The notes under the pieces are model-generated. The model was not told where the DNA came from and did not search any database. It was given only the letters and a program-made list of their open reading frames with translations. A stretch of DNA of 64,000 nucleotides from Lachnospiraceae bacterium (GTDB lineage: Bacteria > Bacillota > Clostridia > Lachnospirales > Lachnospiraceae), in the NCBI GenBank assembly GCA_902363555.1, contig CABJAM010000012.1:62001-126000 (forward strand), in the 5' to 3' direction. The translations under genes were made by a program, and so were the position numbers. Each line of letters starts with the position of its first letter. The stretch's first letter is position 1. Of the stretch, positions 51,059 to 60,473 are shown piece by piece.

Positions 51059-52102
51059 ATGAACATGTGGATGAAAGATATGACACCGGATATGAGTATC
51101 CGGCAGCACCAGGAGATGCTTGAGGAGGCATTTTTAAGCCCCTATGCATCCCTTTCCGTAAACACCCGGGGGCGGGAACGTCCGGAGCCGGAGTGCGACA
51201 TACGGCCGGCCTATCAGCGCGACCGGGACCGCATCCTCCACTGCAAAGCCTTTCGGCGGATGAAGCATAAAACCCAGGTGTTTCTCGCTCCCAGGGGCGA
51301 CCATTACCGCACGCGGCTGACCCACACCCTGGAAGTCTCTCAGATCGCCAGGACCATTGCCAAGGCTCTGGGGCTCAACGAAAGCCTGACGGAAGCCATT
51401 GCTCTGGGCCATGATCTGGGCCACACGCCCTTTGGCCATACCGGGGAGGATATCCTTAATAAAATTTGTCCATACGGATTTAAGCATTATGACCAGAGCG
51501 TCCGGGTCGTGGAGCTATTGGAAAAGAAGGGAAAGGGATTAAACCTCACATGGGAGGTCCGCGACGGGATGCGCAATCACTCCACTGCCAACATGCCCGC
51601 TACTTTGGAGGGCAAGGTCGTGCGCCTTTCCGATAAAATTGCCTATATCAATCACGACATCGACGACGCTATCCGGGGCCATATCATAGCGGAGGTGGAA
51701 ATACCGGCGGTATTTACCGATGTCCTTGGACACAGCTCCAGGGAAAGGCTGAACACCATGGTACATAATATAATAAAAAACAGCTACGGCCAAAACCAGA
51801 TCGTTATGTCCGGGGAGGTGGAGGACGCCATGATCGGACTGCGCCGGTACATGTTCGACCATGTGTACACCAACCCCAAGGCCAAGGGGGAGGAGGCCAA
51901 GGCCCAGAATCTGCTGAAAACACTGTATGAATATTATATGCAGCAGCCGGATAAAATGTCAGAAGAGTATCGGCAGCTTATTTTGACGGCAGGTGAGCCA
52001 AAGCCCCGGGTGGTCTGTGATTACATTGCCGGAATGACCGATCAGTACGCCATCGCCATCTACGAGGAGCTGTGTATTCCCTCGGCTTGGAAGATATATT
52101 GA
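51059..52102 (+). CDS. dgt: Deoxyguanosinetriphosphate triphosphohydrolase (HD domain)
   Basis: 347 residues. HD-domain metal residues appear in TRLTHTLEVSQIA and GHDLGHTPFGHTGED, then RNHS and LSDKIAYINHDIDD. Converts dGTP (or other dNTPs) to nucleoside and tripolyphosphate. The ATG at 51059 follows AAGGGAGG by eight bases. Located just before dnaG, as in many Clostridia. Confidence 0.93.
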   Translation: MNMWMKDMTPDMSIRQHQEMLEEAFLSPYASLSVNTRGRERPEPECDIRPAYQRDRDRILHCKAFRRMKHKTQVFLAPRGDHYRTRLTHTLEVSQIARTIAKALGLNESLTEAIALGHDLGHTPFGHTGEDILNKICPYGFKHYDQSVRVVELLEKKGKGLNLTWEVRDGMRNHSTANMPATLEGKVVRLSDKIAYINHDIDDAIRGHIIAEVEIPAVFTDVLGHSSRERLNTMVHNIIKNSYGQNQIVMSGEVEDAMIGLRRYMFDHVYTNPKAKGEEAKAQNLLKTLYEYYMQQPDKMSEEYRQLILTAGEPKPRVVCDYIAGMTDQYAIAIYEELCIPSAWKIY

Positions 52103-52268
52103 ATAAATTCTGAAAAAACGCAAAAACTTTGTGAAATATATCAAAAGGGAAAACGGCAGGAAATGTCGTAATATATATAATAGAGACGTATAACTGTCTT
52201 ACAAGGGCAGGAAACGGGTTCAGCTCGGCCCGGATTCCGGCCCTTCTCAAAAAAAGGAGTAATATCGG

Positions 52269-54038
52269 ATGTTTTATTCAGAGGATTTAATTGAGGAAAT
52301 CCGAAGCCGTAATGATATTGTCGATGTTATCTCAGGATATGTTAAACTGCAAAAGAAAGGGGCCTCATATTTTGGCCTCTGCCCGTTCCATAATGAAAAG
52401 TCACCGTCCTTTTCCGTCAGCCCGCAAAAGCAGATGTATTATTGCTTTGGCTGCGGTGCAGGCGGTAATGTGTTTACCTTCATTATGGAATATGAAAACT
52501 ATACCTTTGTGGAAGCTGTAAAGATGCTGGCCCAGCGGGCCGGAGTGACTCTGCCGGAGGTGGAGGACTCACCGGAGCGCAAAAAGGAGGCAAGCCTTCG
52601 ACAGACGCTGCTTGAGATCAATAAGCTGGCGGCGAAGTATTTTTATTATCAGTTGACACAGCCCCAGGGAGAGTACGCGCGGGCATATCTGGACGGCAGA
52701 AAGCTATCCCATGACACCATAGTAAAGTTCGGACTGGGATATTCCAATAAGTTCAGCAATGATCTATACCAGTATTTGCGCGGCAGGAACTATGATGATT
52801 ATACATTGAAGGAAACCGGCCTTGTGACCATCGATGAAAAGCGGGGCGGCTACGACAAGTTCTGGAACCGGGTCATGTTTCCTATTATGGACGTGAACAA
52901 CCGGGTCATCGGCTTCGGCGGCCGTGTGCTTGGAGAGGGCACGCCAAAGTATTTAAACTCTCCGGAAACAAAGCTGTTTGATAAGAGCCGGAACCTTTAC
53001 GGCCTGAATCTGGCCAGGCGTTCCAGGCGGCCTAATATGATTATCTGCGAAGGCTACATGGATGTGATCTCCATGCATCAGGCCGGCTTTGACAATGCTG
53101 TGGCTTCCCTTGGCACCGCCTTTACAAGCCAGCAGGCATCACTTTTAAAGCGCTACACCGACGAGGTCCTTTTAGCCTATGACAGTGACGGCGCCGGCGT
53201 AAAGGCTGCTTTGCGGGCCATCCCTATGCTCAAGGAGGCGGGGCTGCGGGCCAGAGTTATAGATATGAAGCCATACAAGGACCCGGATGAGTTCATAAAA
53301 AATATGGGCATGGAGGCCTTTGAAGAAAGGCTCTCAAAAGCGAAAAACAGCTTTATGTTTGAAATTTCCATTATGGAGCGGGATTATGATATGAATGACC
53401 CCGAGGGCAAAACCGGCTTTTTCAATGGGGTAGCCCATAAGCTTTTGGAATTTTCCCAGGAGCTGGAGCGCAATAACTATATCGAAGCAATTGCCAGAGG
53501 CTATGGTATTGCTTATGAGGATCTGCGCCGTCTTGTCAACCAGTATGGCCTGAAATCCGGCTTCGGTGAGGAAAATATCTCACGGCCAAAGCCGGCTGCA
53601 AGCCGCAGGGAAGCCGGTGACCGGGAGGAAGCTATTGTTACCGCCCAGAAGCTTTTGCTTACGTGGCTTTCGGAGGATACCCGCCTTTTTGCAAAAATTG
53701 ACGAGTGGGTCGGCCCCGATGATTTTACGGAGCCCCTGTGCCATGAGGCAGCCTTAAAGGTTTTTGACGAATTCTATACAAAGGGAACGGTCACACCGGC
53801 CCGGATTATGAATTTGTTTGAAAATAAAGAAGAACATGATGCCATCGCCCGGGCATTTAACACAACGATCCGGGATGAATCGGATAAAGCCGCCAAGGAA
53901 AAGGCGGTAAACGAGACGATAAAAAGGATCAAACTAAACAGTCTTGACCGGCTGAGTAAAAATGCAAAGGATATCCAGACACTGCAGGATATTATCCGGC
54001 AAAAAAGCAGGCTGCAAAAGCTGCATATTTCTTTATAG
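52269..54038 (+). CDS. dnaG: DNA primase DnaG
   Basis: 589 residues. Zinc-binding domain CPFHNEKSPSFSVSP ... YYCFGCGAGG at about 38-65. Toprim region includes ICEGYMDVISMHQAGF and LAYDSDGAG. The C-terminal third is the helicase-binding domain. Makes RNA primers for replication. AAAAGGAG precedes the ATG. Heads the primase-sigma segment; a TATAAT at 52176 may be its promoter, with a poor -35. Confidence 0.96.
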   Translation: MFYSEDLIEEIRSRNDIVDVISGYVKLQKKGASYFGLCPFHNEKSPSFSVSPQKQMYYCFGCGAGGNVFTFIMEYENYTFVEAVKMLAQRAGVTLPEVEDSPERKKEASLRQTLLEINKLAAKYFYYQLTQPQGEYARAYLDGRKLSHDTIVKFGLGYSNKFSNDLYQYLRGRNYDDYTLKETGLVTIDEKRGGYDKFWNRVMFPIMDVNNRVIGFGGRVLGEGTPKYLNSPETKLFDKSRNLYGLNLARRSRRPNMIICEGYMDVISMHQAGFDNAVASLGTAFTSQQASLLKRYTDEVLLAYDSDGAGVKAALRAIPMLKEAGLRARVIDMKPYKDPDEFIKNMGMEAFEERLSKAKNSFMFEISIMERDYDMNDPEGKTGFFNGVAHKLLEFSQELERNNYIEAIARGYGIAYEDLRRLVNQYGLKSGFGEENISRPKPAASRREAGDREEAIVTAQKLLLTWLSEDTRLFAKIDEWVGPDDFTEPLCHEAALKVFDEFYTKGTVTPARIMNLFENKEEHDAIARAFNTTIRDESDKAAKEKAVNETIKRIKLNSLDRLSKNAKDIQTLQDIIRQKSRLQKLHISL

Positions 54039-54062
54039 TACGGGCAGAATATAGACAATTCC

Positions 54063-54099
54063 GTAACAGTACAAACAGGTCTGCCTATTTACTGTCGGA
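54063..54099 (+). repeat. Degenerate palindromic repeat between dnaG and rpoD
   Basis: GTAACAGTACAAACAGG ... CTATTTACTGTC: half-site spacing resembles the GTAACAGTTC family but the arms match poorly. Confidence 0.35.
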
Positions 54100-54124
54100 C
54101 CAAACGACCAGGAGGAATCACAAA

Positions 54125-55228
54125 ATGGATGAGAATATGGCGAAGTTTTTGGAAAAGCTCAAGGAGCTTGTTCCATATGCCAAAAAAAAGAAAGGCGTTC
54201 TGGAATTTCAGGAGATCAACGATTATTTCGGGGATATCGAGCTGAATGAGGAGCAGGTGGAAAAAATATACGAATACCTGGAAGCCAATAATGTGGATGT
54301 TTTAAGAATCACCGAGGACGACGATCTGCCGGACGATGATATATTACTTGAAGATGAAGAAAACCTGGAGGAGATCGATCTGTCCGTGCCCGAGGGCGTC
54401 AGCATCGAGGACCCGGTGCGGATGTATCTGAAGGAGATCGGTAAAGTGCCCCTGCTTTCCGCCGACGAGGAGATCGAGCTGGCCCAGCGCATGGAGGACG
54501 GCGATCCGGAGGCGAAAAAGCGTCTTGCCGAAGCCAATCTTCGCCTTGTGGTCAGCATTGCCAAGCGCTATGTGGGCCGCGGCATGCTTTTTCTGGATCT
54601 GATCCAGGAAGGAAATCTGGGTCTTATTAAAGCCGTTGAAAAGTTTGATTACCGCAAGGGCTATAAGTTCAGTACGTATGCCACATGGTGGATCCGACAG
54701 GCCATCACAAGGGCCATTGCCGACCAGGCCAGAACGATCCGTATTCCGGTGCATATGGTAGAAACGATCAATAAGCTGGTGCGCGTATCCCGTCAGCTTC
54801 TCCAGGAGCTGGGCCGTGAGCCGAGTCCGGAGGAAATCGCAGTGGAGATGAAGATTCCTGTGGAGCGGGTGCGGGAGATTATGAAGATATCCCAGGAGCC
54901 GGTATCCTTAGAAACCCCCATCGGCGAGGAGGAGGACAGCCATCTTGGGGACTTTATCCAGGATGATAACGTTCCTGTGCCGTCGGATGCCGCCGCCTTC
55001 ACTCTGCTTAAAGAGCAGCTGGTGGAAGTGCTCGTGACACTTACAGACAGAGAACAAAAGGTGCTCCGGCTGCGCTTCGGACTGGATGACGGCCGCGCTC
55101 GTACCCTGGAGGAAGTGGGCAAGGAGTTTAATGTGACCCGGGAGCGTATCCGCCAGATCGAGGCGAAGGCTCTGCGCAAGCTGCGCCATCCAAGCCGCAG
55201 CCGCAAACTGAAGGATTATCTTGAATAA
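54125..55228 (+). CDS. rpoD: RNA polymerase primary sigma factor, copy 1
   Basis: 367 residues. Region 1.1 (about 1-85) with an acidic end, region 2 (VRMYLKEIGKVPLLS, RRLVVSIAKRYVGRG-like block, STYATWWIRQAITRAIADQA), region 3, and region 4.2 VTRERIRQIEAKALRKLRHP. Length and all domains fit a vegetative SigA. AGGAGG precedes the ATG. A second copy of the same length starts 65 bases after its stop. The two share identical 2.4 and 4.2 recognition helices; they differ mainly in region 1.1 and at about 283-306 (DNVPVPSDAAAFTLLKEQLV here). Confidence 0.96.
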   Translation: MDENMAKFLEKLKELVPYAKKKKGVLEFQEINDYFGDIELNEEQVEKIYEYLEANNVDVLRITEDDDLPDDDILLEDEENLEEIDLSVPEGVSIEDPVRMYLKEIGKVPLLSADEEIELAQRMEDGDPEAKKRLAEANLRLVVSIAKRYVGRGMLFLDLIQEGNLGLIKAVEKFDYRKGYKFSTYATWWIRQAITRAIADQARTIRIPVHMVETINKLVRVSRQLLQELGREPSPEEIAVEMKIPVERVREIMKISQEPVSLETPIGEEEDSHLGDFIQDDNVPVPSDAAAFTLLKEQLVEVLVTLTDREQKVLRLRFGLDDGRARTLEEVGKEFNVTRERIRQIEAKALRKLRHPSRSRKLKDYLE

Positions 55229-55293
55229 TGATTTAGGCAAAGCGAAATTTACACGACCAAGGATAAAGGAAGCTTACCAGGAGGGATAAACAG

Positions 55294-56397
55294 ATGGATG
55301 CAAATATGGCGGAATTCGCAAAAAAACTTGAGGAACTCGTAACCTACGCCAAAAGTAAAAAGGGCGTACTTGAATACGACGAAATCAAGAAGTTTTTCGG
55401 CAATATGGAATTGACAGACGAACAGATGGACAGCATTTATGAATATCTTGAAGCTAAAAATGTGGATATTCTGAAGATTGACGTGGACGACGATGTTCCG
55501 GATGATGAGCTTCTTCTTGAAGATGAGGAGAATATTGAAGATATAGACTTATCCGTGCCAGAGGGTGTGGGGATCGAGGACCCGGTGCGGATGTACTTAA
55601 AAGAAATCGGTAAGGTTCCTCTTTTGTCAGCGGAGGAGGAGATCGAGCTGGCACAGCGCATGGAGGATGGCGATGAGATAGCCAAGCAGCGCCTGGCCGA
55701 GGCGAACCTGCGTCTTGTGGTCAGCATCGCCAAGCGCTATGTGGGCCGCGGCATGCTTTTTCTCGACCTGATCCAGGAAGGAAATCTGGGCCTTATCAAA
55801 GCAGTGGAAAAGTTTGATTACAGAAAAGGTTATAAATTCAGTACTTACGCCACATGGTGGATACGGCAGGCCATCACAAGAGCCATTGCCGACCAGGCCA
55901 GAACAATCCGTATCCCGGTGCATATGGTGGAAAATATCAATAAGCTGGTGCGCGTATCCCGGCAGCTTTTGCAGCAGCTTGGCCGTGAGCCGAGTCCGGA
56001 GGAGATCGCCGCGGAGATGAAGATTCCTGTGGAGCGGGTGCGGGAAATATTAAAAATATCCCAGGAGCCTGTATCTCTTGAAACGCCCATCGGTGAGGAG
56101 GAGGACAGCCATCTGGGAGATTTCATTCAGGATGATAACGGACCGGTGCCCTTTGACGCCACGGTTTCCTCGCTTTTAAAGGAGCAGATCACAGAAGCGC
56201 TGGAGACACTGACCGATCGGGAACAGAAGGTGCTGCGCCTGCGCTTTGGCCTGGATGACGGCCGGGCCCGTACTCTGGAAGAGGTGGGCAAGGAATTTAA
56301 CGTTACCCGGGAGCGTATCCGCCAGATCGAAGCCAAGGCGCTGAGAAAGCTGCGTCACCCAAGCCGGGGCCGGAAGCTGAGAGATTATATGAATTAG
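55294..56397 (+). CDS. rpoD: RNA polymerase primary sigma factor, copy 2
   Basis: 367 residues, colinear with copy 1 without gaps. Differences gather in region 1.1 (MDANMAEFAKKLEELVTYAK versus MDENMAKFLEKLKELVPYAK) and in the finger region (DNGPVPFDATVSSLLKEQIT). Regions 2 and 4 are nearly identical, so the same promoters should be recognised. CAGGAGGG precedes the ATG. Most relatives have one rpoD here; this is a tandem duplication with both copies intact. trmK starts 17 bases later. Confidence 0.95.
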   Translation: MDANMAEFAKKLEELVTYAKSKKGVLEYDEIKKFFGNMELTDEQMDSIYEYLEAKNVDILKIDVDDDVPDDELLLEDEENIEDIDLSVPEGVGIEDPVRMYLKEIGKVPLLSAEEEIELAQRMEDGDEIAKQRLAEANLRLVVSIAKRYVGRGMLFLDLIQEGNLGLIKAVEKFDYRKGYKFSTYATWWIRQAITRAIADQARTIRIPVHMVENINKLVRVSRQLLQQLGREPSPEEIAAEMKIPVERVREILKISQEPVSLETPIGEEEDSHLGDFIQDDNGPVPFDATVSSLLKEQITEALETLTDREQKVLRLRFGLDDGRARTLEEVGKEFNVTRERIRQIEAKALRKLRHPSRGRKLRDYMN

Positions 56398-56413
56398 TGA
56401 GGAAATATAAACA

Positions 56414-57148
56414 ATGATACATATTTCAAAGCGGCTGCAGGCTGTGGCGGACATGGTCTGCGGCCCCTGCCGGCTTTTGGATGTGGGAACCGACCACGGC
56501 TATGTGCCGATCTATCTTGTCCAGGCGGGGATCGCCTCCCGGGCGCTGGCTATGGATGTGAACCGGGGGCCGCTCCAAAAGGCCGAAGAAAATATTGCCG
56601 CCTGGCATCTTGAGGATCGTATAGCGACACGTCTGTCCGACGGCCTTGCTGCCTTTGAACATGGCGAGGCGGACAGCCTGGTCATTGCCGGCATGGGCGG
56701 TCTGCTCATGCGGGATATTCTGGCGGCAGGCCGCAGTGAAGGGAAGTTATCCGGCTTTAAGGAAATGATCTTACAGCCGCAGTCGGATATGGATGTGGTG
56801 CGCCGCACGCTCCACGGCTGGGGATATTATATTGACAGGGAAGATATGGTTATTGACGCCGGGAAGTACTACACGGTGCTGCATGTCGTGGCCGGACAGC
56901 AGAAGTTTGATCATCCGCTGGAGTATTTATATGGAAGGTATCTGCCGGAGCACGGCCACCCGGTGATGCATCAGTATCTCCTGCGGCAGCTTCAAAACAA
57001 AAAGGAACGCCTGATGTCCTTGTCCGCTGCGGACACGCCCGGGGCCGCGGCTTACCGTCCAAGACTTTTGGAGGAGATTGAAAGTCTTACAGCTTTGCTC
57101 CAAAAATATTACCCGGAGCAGTCAGGAGGAACCGATGAAGGTAAATGA
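56414..57148 (+). CDS. trmK: tRNA (adenine(22)-N1)-methyltransferase
   Basis: 244 residues. SAM-binding LLDVGTDHGYVPIYL near residue 21, then AIDVNRGP-like ALAMDVNRGPLQKAEENI, AGMGGLLMRDIL and ILQPQSDMDVVR, all characteristic of TrmK. Methylates A22 in tRNA. Located after rpoD and before nif3, the usual order in Firmicutes. Its end overlaps nif3 by 14 bases. Confidence 0.93.
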   Translation: MIHISKRLQAVADMVCGPCRLLDVGTDHGYVPIYLVQAGIASRALAMDVNRGPLQKAEENIAAWHLEDRIATRLSDGLAAFEHGEADSLVIAGMGGLLMRDILAAGRSEGKLSGFKEMILQPQSDMDVVRRTLHGWGYYIDREDMVIDAGKYYTVLHVVAGQQKFDHPLEYLYGRYLPEHGHPVMHQYLLRQLQNKKERLMSLSAADTPGAAAYRPRLLEEIESLTALLQKYYPEQSGGTDEGK

Positions 57149-57929
57149 TATCATTAAAATACTGGAAGAGCTGGCGCCCAGGTCTTATGCCGAAAGCTGG
57201 GATAATCCGGGCCTTCTGGTGGGTCGCAGAGATGCCCATACAGACTGTATTTATGTGGCGCTGGATGCCACGGAGGATGCTGTTTTTGCGGCAAAGGAAT
57301 GTGGGGCACAGCTTTTGCTCACCCATCACCCTATGATCTTTTCACCGTTAAAGCAGATCAATGACGATGATTTTATCGGCCGGAGGGTTCTTGATATGAT
57401 TAGCAGCGGCATAAATTATTATGCCATGCATACGAATTTTGATGTGGCTAAAATGGCTGAGCTGGCCGCGGACCGGCTGGAACTTTGCAGCCGCGAGGTG
57501 CTGGAGGTGACGGTGCTGCCTGGCGCCTGCGGTAACGAAGCGCCCATGGGGATCGGCTGTGCCGGGAGACTTCCGCGGGAAATGAGCGTTGAGGCGTGCG
57601 CCGATTTTGTCAAAGACGTCTTTGACATTCCCAATGTGAAGATTTTCGGCGACCTGTCGCGCAAGGTGAGCCGGGCGGCGGTATGCCCGGGATCGGGAAA
57701 GCATATGACCGGGTACGCCATTGCCAGAGGCTGTGATGTGCTCATTACCGGAGATATCGACCATCACGAGGGCATTGACGCCGTCAGTCAGGGGATTGCG
57801 ATCATCGATGCCGGCCATCACGGAATTGAGCATATTTTTGTGGAATTTATGACACAATATCTGAATGAGAGACTAAGCGGTGTGCGTATTGTGGCGGAAG
57901 AAAACCGGCCGCCGTTTTCGGTTGTGTAA
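57135..57929 (+). CDS. Nif3-like dinuclear metal center protein (YqfO family)
   Basis: 264 residues, the short form without the PII-like insert seen in Bacillus YqfO. Metal ligand candidates: LLTHHPMIF, MHTNFD, DIDHHEGIDA and DAGHHGIEHIFV. Function not proven in the family, although some members hydrolyse nucleotides or act as GTP cyclohydrolase-like proteins. The ATG at 57135 follows AGGAGG inside trmK. Confidence 0.9.
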   Translation: MKVNDIIKILEELAPRSYAESWDNPGLLVGRRDAHTDCIYVALDATEDAVFAAKECGAQLLLTHHPMIFSPLKQINDDDFIGRRVLDMISSGINYYAMHTNFDVAKMAELAADRLELCSREVLEVTVLPGACGNEAPMGIGCAGRLPREMSVEACADFVKDVFDIPNVKIFGDLSRKVSRAAVCPGSGKHMTGYAIARGCDVLITGDIDHHEGIDAVSQGIAIIDAGHHGIEHIFVEFMTQYLNERLSGVRIVAEENRPPFSVV

Positions 57930-57980
57930 TACAGGTTTGTTTAGTATAAATAGGGTTTATTTATGGAGGTGACAGCAATT

Positions 57981-59642
57981 ATGGGAGACAAAATAGAAGT
58001 GACATGCTGTGGGCGGACCCGGACATATCCTAAGGGGATCACATTGGAATCCATCAGCAAGGATTTTATGGGGGATTATCCCCATGACATTATTCTGGCG
58101 AAAACAGATAATAAGCTGAGGGAGCTGTTTAAACATGTGAATCACAGTTGTGAGATCGAGTTTGTAACCGTGGGAGAAAAGGTGGGGCATCAGACCTACA
58201 CCCGCACGGCCACCATGCTCATGGCCAAGGCTGTGGCCGATGTGGTCGGGAAGGGCCATGAACACAAGGTCATTGTCCAGTATTCCATGGGAAAGGGTTA
58301 CTACTGTGAGCTAAAGTCCGACGTGCCGCTTAATGAGGCACTGATCGGCCGCATTAAGGCGCGTATGGACGTTCTGGTGGCAAAGGATCTGCCCATACGC
58401 AAGCGGACGATAAATACAGATGAGGCCATACAGGTTTTTGCCGACGCCCATATGTATGATAAGGAAAATCTTTTTAAATACCGCCGGTCCTCCAAGGTAA
58501 ATATTTATGCGCTGGATGATATGGAGGATTATAATTATGGTTATATGGCGCCCAGCACCGGTTATATCCGCCATTATGAGCTCTATTTGTATGACGAAGG
58601 CTTTGTACTGCAGATGCCGGATCTGGCAAGCCCGGATACACTCAGCGCGTTTGCGCCTTCCCATAAGCTGTTCAACGTGCTCAAGCAGTCGGTGCGTTGG
58701 GGCGAGATGCTGGATGTGAGCACTGTGGGTGACTTAAATGATGTGATTACCCATGGGCGCATGAATGATCTGATCCTTGTTCAGGAGGCGCTCCAGGAAA
58801 AAAATCTGGCGGAGATCGCAGAGCAGATTTCAGGGCTTAAAAAGCGGGTAGTGCTCATTGCCGGACCATCCTCCTCGGGAAAGACGACCTTTTCCCACAG
58901 GCTGTCCATACAGCTTCGAGCCCATGGTATGAAGCCCCATCCCATTCCGGTGGATGACTACTTTATCGACCGGAGCAAGACGCCGTTGGATGAGCATGGA
59001 AAGCCCAACTTTGAATGTCTGGGCGCTCTGGACGTGGATCTGTTCAATGAGCATATGAGCGCGCTGCTCCGAGGTGAGCGGGTGGAGATGCCCACGTTTA
59101 ACTTTATCACAGGCAAGCGGGAGTTTAAGGGCAATTACAAGCAGATCGGCAGGGAGGATATTCTCGTTATCGAGGGTATCCATGGTTTGAATGACGCTCT
59201 GACTTACAGTCTGCATAAAGACAGTAAGTTTAAAATCTATATCAGCGCTCTGACCCAGCTTAATGTGGATGAGCACAACCGTATTCCTACTACCGACGGC
59301 CGGCTGATCCGGCGCATCGTCCGGGATGCGGCCAAGCGGGGGGCTTCCTGTACGCGGACCATCGCCATGTGGGATTCGGTACGCCGTGGGGAGGAGGAGA
59401 ATATATTCCCCTTCCAGGAGGAAGCCGACGCTATGTTCAATTCCACATTGATCTATGAGCTGGCGGTGCTCAAGCAGTATGCGGAGCCCCAGCTATTTTC
59501 CATAAAAAAGGGGCAGCCGGAATACGATGAAGCCAAGCGGCTGTTGAAGTTTCTGGACTATTTTCTGGGCATCAGCAGCGAGAATATTCCTAAAAACTCG
59601 ATCCTTCGTGAATTTATTGGAAATAGTTGCTTTCAGGTATAA
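57981..59642 (+). CDS. TGS/uridine kinase-like nucleoside kinase fusion
   Basis: 553 residues. N-terminal region 1 to about 210 resembles the TGS and second additional domain of threonyl-tRNA synthetase (KITLESISKDF-like start, then HVNHSCEIEFV). A uridine kinase/phosphoribulokinase P-loop, AGPSSSGKTTFSHRLS, is at about 287, followed by PVDDYFIDRSKTPLDEHGKP and IVIEGIHGLND-like residues. Substrate likely a nucleoside. The ATG at 57981 is nine bases after GGAGGTG; the ATG at 57963 overlaps that site and is less likely. Confidence 0.88.
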   Translation: MGDKIEVTCCGRTRTYPKGITLESISKDFMGDYPHDIILAKTDNKLRELFKHVNHSCEIEFVTVGEKVGHQTYTRTATMLMAKAVADVVGKGHEHKVIVQYSMGKGYYCELKSDVPLNEALIGRIKARMDVLVAKDLPIRKRTINTDEAIQVFADAHMYDKENLFKYRRSSKVNIYALDDMEDYNYGYMAPSTGYIRHYELYLYDEGFVLQMPDLASPDTLSAFAPSHKLFNVLKQSVRWGEMLDVSTVGDLNDVITHGRMNDLILVQEALQEKNLAEIAEQISGLKKRVVLIAGPSSSGKTTFSHRLSIQLRAHGMKPHPIPVDDYFIDRSKTPLDEHGKPNFECLGALDVDLFNEHMSALLRGERVEMPTFNFITGKREFKGNYKQIGREDILVIEGIHGLNDALTYSLHKDSKFKIYISALTQLNVDEHNRIPTTDGRLIRRIVRDAAKRGASCTRTIAMWDSVRRGEEENIFPFQEEADAMFNSTLIYELAVLKQYAEPQLFSIKKGQPEYDEAKRLLKFLDYFLGISSENIPKNSILREFIGNSCFQV

Positions 59643-59656
59643 ATTATGGTAAAATA
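59628..59656 (+). promoter_or_regulatory. Candidate promoter of rnpB
   Basis: TTGCTT (59628-59633), 17-base spacer, TAAAAT (59651-59656). A GC-rich hairpin (59669-59712) lies between it and the mature RNA. Confidence 0.5.
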
Positions 59657-59714
59657 AATGTCGCGCTGCAGGAGGCCGGTGATTTCTTCGGGGATTGCCG
59701 GCTGGCCTGCGGAC

Positions 59715-60112
59715 GATAACGAGTCTGCTAAATGATCGCGGCTGCATGACCGAAAGGGTGCAGGTGAGGAAAGTCCGGGCTTCGCAGGGCAGGATGCCGG
59801 ATAACGTCCGGTGGAGGTGACTCCAAGGAAAGTGCAACAGAGATATACCGCCCGTTTTGCTGCGGAAGTTCCGCGGCCGGCAGCGCACGTTTGTGCCTGT
59901 TCGTACGGGTAAGGGTGGAAAGGCGGTGTAAGAGACCACCGTTGGCCTGGTAACAGGCCAAGCCATGTAAACCCCATCCGAAGCAAGACCGCACATAAGG
60001 CGATACGGCGGCCCGTCGTGCTTTAGGGTAGGTCGCTTGAGCCTGCTGGTGACAGCAGGCCTAGATAGATGATCATTCACGACATAACCCGGCTTATCGG
60101 CAGGCTCGTTAT
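59715..60112 (+). ncRNA. rnpB: RNase P RNA, class A
   Basis: Catalytic RNA for tRNA 5' maturation. Universal elements are present: GAGGAAAGTCCGGGC near 59764, GTGCAACAGAGATATACCGCC, GGGTAAGGGTGGAAAGGCGG, AAACCCCATCCGAAGCAAGA and, at the end, ACATAACCCGGCTTATCGG. P1 forms between GATAACGAGTCTGC (59715-59728) and GGCAGGCTCGTTAT (60099-60112), which fixes the ends; P3 is the CTGCAT/GTGCAG hairpin near 59738-59759. A T run follows P1, so it may double as the terminator. Confidence 0.95.
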
Positions 60113-60183
60113 TTTTGGTAGATGTGTTCCGGAGATTTCCGGTTTCGACTCCGTGGCTCATGGCAGTGATAGCTGTGGGCGCA

Positions 60184-60271
60184 GGGTATTGAAAACGGCT
60201 GTCCTGGGCTGTCTGCGTTGTCTTTTTCTCAGGCATACGCAGACAGCCCAGGACAGCCGTTTTCAATACCC
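60184..60271. repeat. Perfect 35-bp inverted repeat
   Basis: Arms 60184-60218 and 60237-60271 are exact complements, ending GGGTATTGAAAACGG outside and GTCTGCGT inside, with an 18-base loop containing CTTTTTCTC. No T run follows, so it is not a normal terminator. The rest of the gap to the response regulator is C-rich (60272-60345) then AT-rich and shows no gene. Confidence 0.95.
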
Positions 60272-60473
60272 CACACCCTATAGCGCCGCAGACACACCCT
60301 CGCCCAAACGATCGCCCGCCATCCCCCCGCCCGGAACGCTCCGTCAACATAAATACAACGTAATCAGTTTCACATGCTTTTAAGACATTTTAATTTTTTT
60401 GTAAGGACCTGTGTTGGGGGTCTGTGTTACACTTTAAGAAAGATCGAACTATGGATTTTAATGGAGGGAAATC

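Noticed and set aside
50791..51066. 91-codon minus-strand frame upstream of dgt
   Set aside because: It consists of the local repeat read in one frame, overlaps the dgt start region and has no start signal.
60184..60271. 35-bp inverted repeat as the terminator of rnpB
   Set aside because: It lies about 70 bases beyond P1 and has no T run; the T run after P1 is a better candidate.
59493..60350. 285-codon minus-strand frame across rnpB
   Set aside because: It runs antisense to the RNase P RNA and through the 35-bp inverted repeat; composition is Arg/Pro-rich and not protein-like.
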